A stretch of 54,952 bases of DNA from Planctomycetales bacterium (GTDB taxonomy: Bacteria; Planctomycetota; Planctomycetia; Pirellulales; Thermoguttaceae), in the NCBI GenBank assembly GCA_007119795.1, contig SKOZ01000030.1, forward strand, positions 1 through 54,952, written 5' to 3'. The position numbers were made by a program, and so were the translations under genes. This document shows, piece by piece, positions 51,835 to 54,952 of this stretch; position 1 is the stretch's first letter; every line of letters begins with the position of its first letter. The notes below the pieces were generated by a model, which saw only the letters and a program-made list of their open reading frames with translations, made no database searches and was not told the origin of the DNA.

Positions 51835-52863
51835 CTACGCGCCGTCCCCGCCGGCCTGGTGCCCGCGGGCGTAGTCCCGCATGGCCATGAGGTTCTCGTA
51901 CGGCGTATCGCGCGGCACCTCGCAGCCGGCGCCCACGATGTACCGCGAGCCGGCGTGCCGGTGGCACTCGGCCAGGGCGTCGAGCACTCCTTGGGGGGTG
52001 CCGTTGCGGAGGACCTTGACCGGATCGATGTTCCCCGCAAGTACGGCTTCCGGCCCCATCTCGGCGCGGGCCCGATCCATGGGGACCATCGAATCGAGAT
52101 CCACCAGCTCGCAGCCCAGCGTTCCCATCCCCTGGAGAATCTTTCCCGTGTTGCCGCAGATGTGCAGCCGCACCCGGCCGCCCAGGGCATGGATTGCGTC
52201 CACGAGCCGCTTCTCGTAGGGGAGCACAAACTCCTCGTAGACCTTCGGCCCGACCAGCGAGGCCGCCGCATCGCCCATCCCCAGCCAATCGACGCCCGCC
52301 TCGATCTGCGCCCCGGCGAAGCGCGTCTCCATATCGAGGATGAACTCGAACAGGTCCCGGACGAAAGCCGGGTCGTCGTAGAAGTCGAGCATCAGGTGGT
52401 TGATGCCCCGCAGGTCGGCCGCCTCGGCGCAGGGTCCCTCGATCCAGCCCTCCACGGCCAGGTCGTCCCCCACCTTCTCGCGAAGGAGTGCCGCCGCCTG
52501 GACGCGATCGTACATCCGCCCCGGGGCGTGGGGATCGGGCACTTCCAGCCTGTTGAGTGTTGTCTTTTCCGCCAGCAGCGCCTGCGACTCCTTGATTGCC
52601 GGGGGCTGGTCTTCGTAGTACTCGATCACGGCCCCGCAGTCGGCGGCCTCGCGGGCCGGGTCGGAAATGCAGGAGACGTAGTCGAAGTCGAACCGCTCCG
52701 CCGTGCGGAGCTGCCCCTCGACGAGCACGCGGAAGTCGGAGGCATACTTGCCGTAGGGCTGCTCGATGAGGTCGGCCGCAAACATCATCACAATGGGTAG
52801 CTGCGGAACGCAATCCACCGGCTGCCCCCCGATCAGCCCCAAGACGCGCTGGCGACCCTTCAT
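51835..52863 (-). CDS. Uroporphyrinogen-decarboxylase-family protein
   Basis: This encodes 342 residues from the ATG at 52863, with a full AAAGGAGG site. It is a UroD/MtaA/CmuA-type TIM barrel: VEGWIEGPCAEAADLRGINH, GVDWLGMGDAAASLVGPKVY, VRLHICGNTGKILQGM (with the His-x-Cys zinc site of methyltransferases) and VLAGNIDPVKVL. The His-x-Cys motif and the lack of the N-terminal Arg-rich motif of true HemE suggest a corrinoid or thiol methyltransferase rather than haem synthesis. The link with ruvX seems only positional. Confidence 0.8.
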   Translation of the reverse strand: MKGRQRVLGLIGGQPVDCVPQLPIVMMFAADLIEQPYGKYASDFRVLVEGQLRTAERFDFDYVSCISDPAREAADCGAVIEYYEDQPPAIKESQALLAEKTTLNRLEVPDPHAPGRMYDRVQAAALLREKVGDDLAVEGWIEGPCAEAADLRGINHLMLDFYDDPAFVRDLFEFILDMETRFAGAQIEAGVDWLGMGDAAASLVGPKVYEEFVLPYEKRLVDAIHALGGRVRLHICGNTGKILQGMGTLGCELVDLDSMVPMDRARAEMGPEAVLAGNIDPVKVLRNGTPQGVLDALAECHRHAGSRYIVGAGCEVPRDTPYENLMAMRDYARGHQAGGDGA

Positions 52864-53289
52864 AAGCTTCCTCCTTTCAGTTCTCGGCGACGATTATACG
52901 ACATCAGCGCCTGGAAGGCACCCCCGGGGGCTGCGTTGGCCCGCAGCAGCTCCTCTTGCTCGAACTCCGCCAGGAAAAAAACGGATCGACGAAGTGCCTC
53001 CTCGCCCGCCGTCTCTGCGAGAAGAGGCCGTCTCTGCGAGAAGAGGCCGTCTCTGCGAGAAGAGGAGGTCGGAAGCCGGGCATTGGCGGAATTCCATTTG
53101 CCTTCGTGCCTCTCCCGCTCGACACCCTCTCCCGCAGATCATTGAGCGGGAGCCCACCCCACGTTACCATAGGCGCGATCCCCCGCGTTTACCATAGACG
53201 AACGGCCCATCGTTTGTCCGATCCGCTTACCTCCCGCAAAGGCGGGCCGATATCGAAATGCCCTTGCACTGAAGGAAAGCGAGACTCCC
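52864..53289. other. Intergenic region upstream of the last gene
   Basis: No gene is recognised in this 426-bp region between two divergent genes. It contains a three-copy 19-bp tandem repeat (53008-53064). Confidence 0.4.
53008..53064. repeat. Three perfect 19-bp tandem repeats
   Basis: The unit GCCGTCTCTGCGAGAAGAG occurs three times with no mismatch. Each holds a small palindrome TCTC-TGC-GAGA. Perfect identity suggests recent slippage, or a binding site for a repeated protein. Confidence 0.9.
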
Positions 53290-54952
53290 ATGCGTTGCCC
53301 CCCATGCGACCGGAAACCCGCCGCAGGCCGTATCGAGCGGTCGGCGCGCGCCTTCGTGCTGGGACTGCTCGTTTCGGTTTCCGCGCTGGCCGCCCAGCCA
53401 ATGTCCGCGGGGACGGAGGCCGAGGAAGACCTCGCGGCCCATCCTCCATATCATCGCCAGGCGGCCGACCAGCTCGCCCGCCTCCGCGCCGGCGACGCGG
53501 CCGACCGCGCCCGCGGCGCCGAAGCGCTCGGTTACCTCCGCTTCTATGCAGCCGAGCCGGCGCTGATCGAGGCCCTGGACGACTCTGCCGCAGCCGTCCG
53601 CCGCGAGGCGGCCCTGGCGCTCGCCTGGTGCGGCGGCCGGGAGGCCTTGGTGCCGCTGGTCGATGCGCTCGACGACGCCCAGTGGGACGTCCGCCAGGCC
53701 GCCTGGGTGGCGCTGACGAACCTGACCGGCATGGAACTCCCGTTCGACGCCATGGCCGAACCGGCCGAACGCCGGCAGCAGGTGGAGCGCTGGCGGAAGT
53801 GGGTGGCGGCCGTCGCACCGGGGGCGATTCCCGCCGACGTGCCGGCGCTGCTGGGCGACTTGCCCGAGGTGGACGCGGTCAACTACGCCGCCGGCTGCGC
53901 CGTGGAAGTCTCCACGCGCTACATCGGGGGCGGAGCGCTGGGCCAGACCTCCGACGCGAAGTCGATCACCGACGGCAGCCGGAGCACCCTCTGGATGACC
54001 AAGGACGTCCCCTTCCCGCAGTGGTGCACGATCGACCTGGGCGAGGAGCGGTCGGTCGGCTGCGTGGTGATCGACCAGCACCCGCCCTTCGCCATGAGTG
54101 CGTATTCCGTCGAGGTCCGCCCCCAGGACGGCGAATTCGCCGAGGTAGCCCGGGAGGAGGGCGCCGACTCGCCGACGCAGGTGGTGGCCTTTCCCCGCCG
54201 GCCGGTGCGGTACGTGCGGGTCAGCGCGCTCGATTCGTTGAACCGCACCTACCCGACGGCCATCCTCCAGGTGGAGGTCTACCGCGAACCGCTGTCCGAG
54301 GCGACGCCGCAGCGCGACCACGAGATCGAGCGGGCGGTGCGCGCCCTGGGTGCGTTGGGCGGTCAGGGGGCGAGCGGCCACGTCGTGCGGGCGATCCAGC
54401 CCTGGCTCCACCGCGAGGACGAAGAGGGCTTCTCCGCCAGGCGGCGGGTGCAGGCCGGCATCCGCGCGCTGGGCCGCCTGGGTGAGCTGGAGGGCCTCGA
54501 GACGCTGGTCACCTTACTGGAGAACCGCCAGTGGGCCCGTTACGCCGCCGACGCCTTGGGGGACTTCGGCGGGGAGGAGGCAGCGGCTGCGCTCCTGGCG
54601 GCGTATCCGCGTCACGCCCGAAGTCTCCAACGCCCGGAAAACCCTGCCGGCATCCATCCCAGCGACCGTGCCGGCTTCGATGCGCGCGACCGCATCCCGG
54701 CGGCGCCGTATGCGATTGCCTTGTCGCTCAGCCGCATCCCTTTTCACGACGAAGAGAATCTCGATCGGCTCCGCGAGATCGCTCCCCTGCTGGTGGCCAA
54801 CATCCCCAACGACGCCGACGCCTTGATGGTTTACGACGAGGAGCCCCACCAGCGGATCGTCGCCTGGCTGCTCGACCGGGTCGGCCTCCGGCAGGCGGTG
54901 GTCGACGCCGCCTTCGAGGCGCTGGGCGAAGCACGCCGCGTGGGCGATATCC
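53290..54952 (+). CDS. Secreted HEAT-repeat protein with a discoidin-like domain (partial)
   Basis: ATG 53290 (GAAGGAAAG upstream) starts an open frame that runs off the window after 554 codons. A signal peptide lies at about 20-40 (FVLGLLVSVSALAA). HEAT repeats follow (ALGYLRFYAAEPALIEALDD, AALALAWCGGREALVPLVDA, VRQAAWVALTNLTG). Next is a discoidin-type (F5/8 C) domain at about 200-340 (SITDGSRSTLWMTKDVPFPQ, WCTIDLGEERSVGCVVIDQH, RYVRVSALDS). More HEAT repeats come after it. Other planctomycete proteins with this layout are large and surface-bound, but the rest is outside the window. Confidence 0.8.
   Translation, partial: MRCPPCDRKPAAGRIERSARAFVLGLLVSVSALAAQPMSAGTEAEEDLAAHPPYHRQAADQLARLRAGDAADRARGAEALGYLRFYAAEPALIEALDDSAAAVRREAALALAWCGGREALVPLVDALDDAQWDVRQAAWVALTNLTGMELPFDAMAEPAERRQQVERWRKWVAAVAPGAIPADVPALLGDLPEVDAVNYAAGCAVEVSTRYIGGGALGQTSDAKSITDGSRSTLWMTKDVPFPQWCTIDLGEERSVGCVVIDQHPPFAMSAYSVEVRPQDGEFAEVAREEGADSPTQVVAFPRRPVRYVRVSALDSLNRTYPTAILQVEVYREPLSEATPQRDHEIERAVRALGALGGQGASGHVVRAIQPWLHREDEEGFSARRRVQAGIRALGRLGELEGLETLVTLLENRQWARYAADALGDFGGEEAAAALLAAYPRHARSLQRPENPAGIHPSDRAGFDARDRIPAAPYAIALSLSRIPFHDEENLDRLREIAPLLVANIPNDADALMVYDEEPHQRIVAWLLDRVGLRQAVVDAAFEALGEARRVGDI

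Noticed and set aside
51835..52863. hemE (uroporphyrinogen decarboxylase)
   Set aside because: The typical N-terminal HemE motif is missing, and the His-x-Cys zinc site fits the methyltransferase branch of the superfamily.
53008..53064. CRISPR array
   Set aside because: The 19-bp units are directly tandem with no spacers, and no cas genes are in the window.

Overview
The window is GC-rich, densely coded DNA of the kind found in Planctomycetota. The evidence is gene content: a very large secreted di-heme protein related to the hydrazine-synthase alpha family, Tat-exported Gfo/Idh/MocA and beta-helix proteins, leucine-rich-repeat and HEAT/discoidin proteins, a BBP2-like porin, a sulfatase remnant, small planctomycete-type lipoproteins and intergenic heptamer arrays. 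A free-living, polysaccharide-degrading relative of the Pirellulales is my inference; no 16S rRNA gene is present to settle it.

Layout. 1-11.4 kb is an accessory, partly decayed zone. It holds a carbohydrate-binding C-terminus, an AlbA_2/HATPase pseudogene, a leucine-rich-repeat protein, two secreted beta-helix proteins, a GNAT acetyltransferase and small orphans. It also has a deleted REP-associated transposase (RAYT) between 21-bp inverted repeats, an 81-bp REP doublet inserted in frame in a gene, and a sulfatase fragment cut off at a REP half-site. 11.4-22.4 kb holds the secreted di-heme protein, a degenerate GGDEF protein, a 13-repeat TPR protein, a porin, and a minus-strand cluster radical SAM-thiL-tsaE, then a small lipoprotein and tRNA-Asp. 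22.9-24.5 kb is a NarL/DegS-type two-component system. 24.7-28.8 kb holds an enolase-superfamily dehydratase, an unsaturated glucuronyl hydrolase (GH88), a HEAT/YbjN-like protein and pdxJ. 28.8-30.6 kb is a coupled AAA ATPase/TOPRIM-like pair resembling a defence module; its second gene has a TGA where Trp is expected. 30.7-38.7 kb holds a polyol-type dehydrogenase, a fused nucleotidyltransferase/GHMP kinase, a 48-aa basic protein, a fatty-acyl desaturase and a Gfo/Idh/MocA oxidoreductase. Two inverted copies of a MITE-like element sit here, each with target-site duplications and each placed at the 3' end of a gene. 39-45.9 kb holds a 1168-aa secreted beta-helix protein, a Wzx-type flippase and two hypothetical proteins. 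45.9-52.9 kb is core metabolism: eno, psd-pssA, ribE-rsmA, ruvX and a UroD-family gene. The window ends inside a secreted HEAT/discoidin protein.

How the genes fit together. Secreted beta-helix proteins, GH88, the enolase-superfamily dehydratase, the polyol dehydrogenase and the Gfo/Idh/MocA enzyme suggest breakdown of acidic sugars, but they are scattered and not one operon. psd-pssA (phosphatidylethanolamine), the desaturase and the flippase concern the envelope.

The most unusual structures are the short mobile repeats: (1) a MITE-like element that landed in a stop codon shared by two convergent genes and rebuilt it; (2) a REP doublet translated in frame; (3) two intergenic modules of two different heptamer arrays around a hairpin, placed just upstream of a start codon; and (4) the ATPase/TOPRIM pair with its single nonsense codon.
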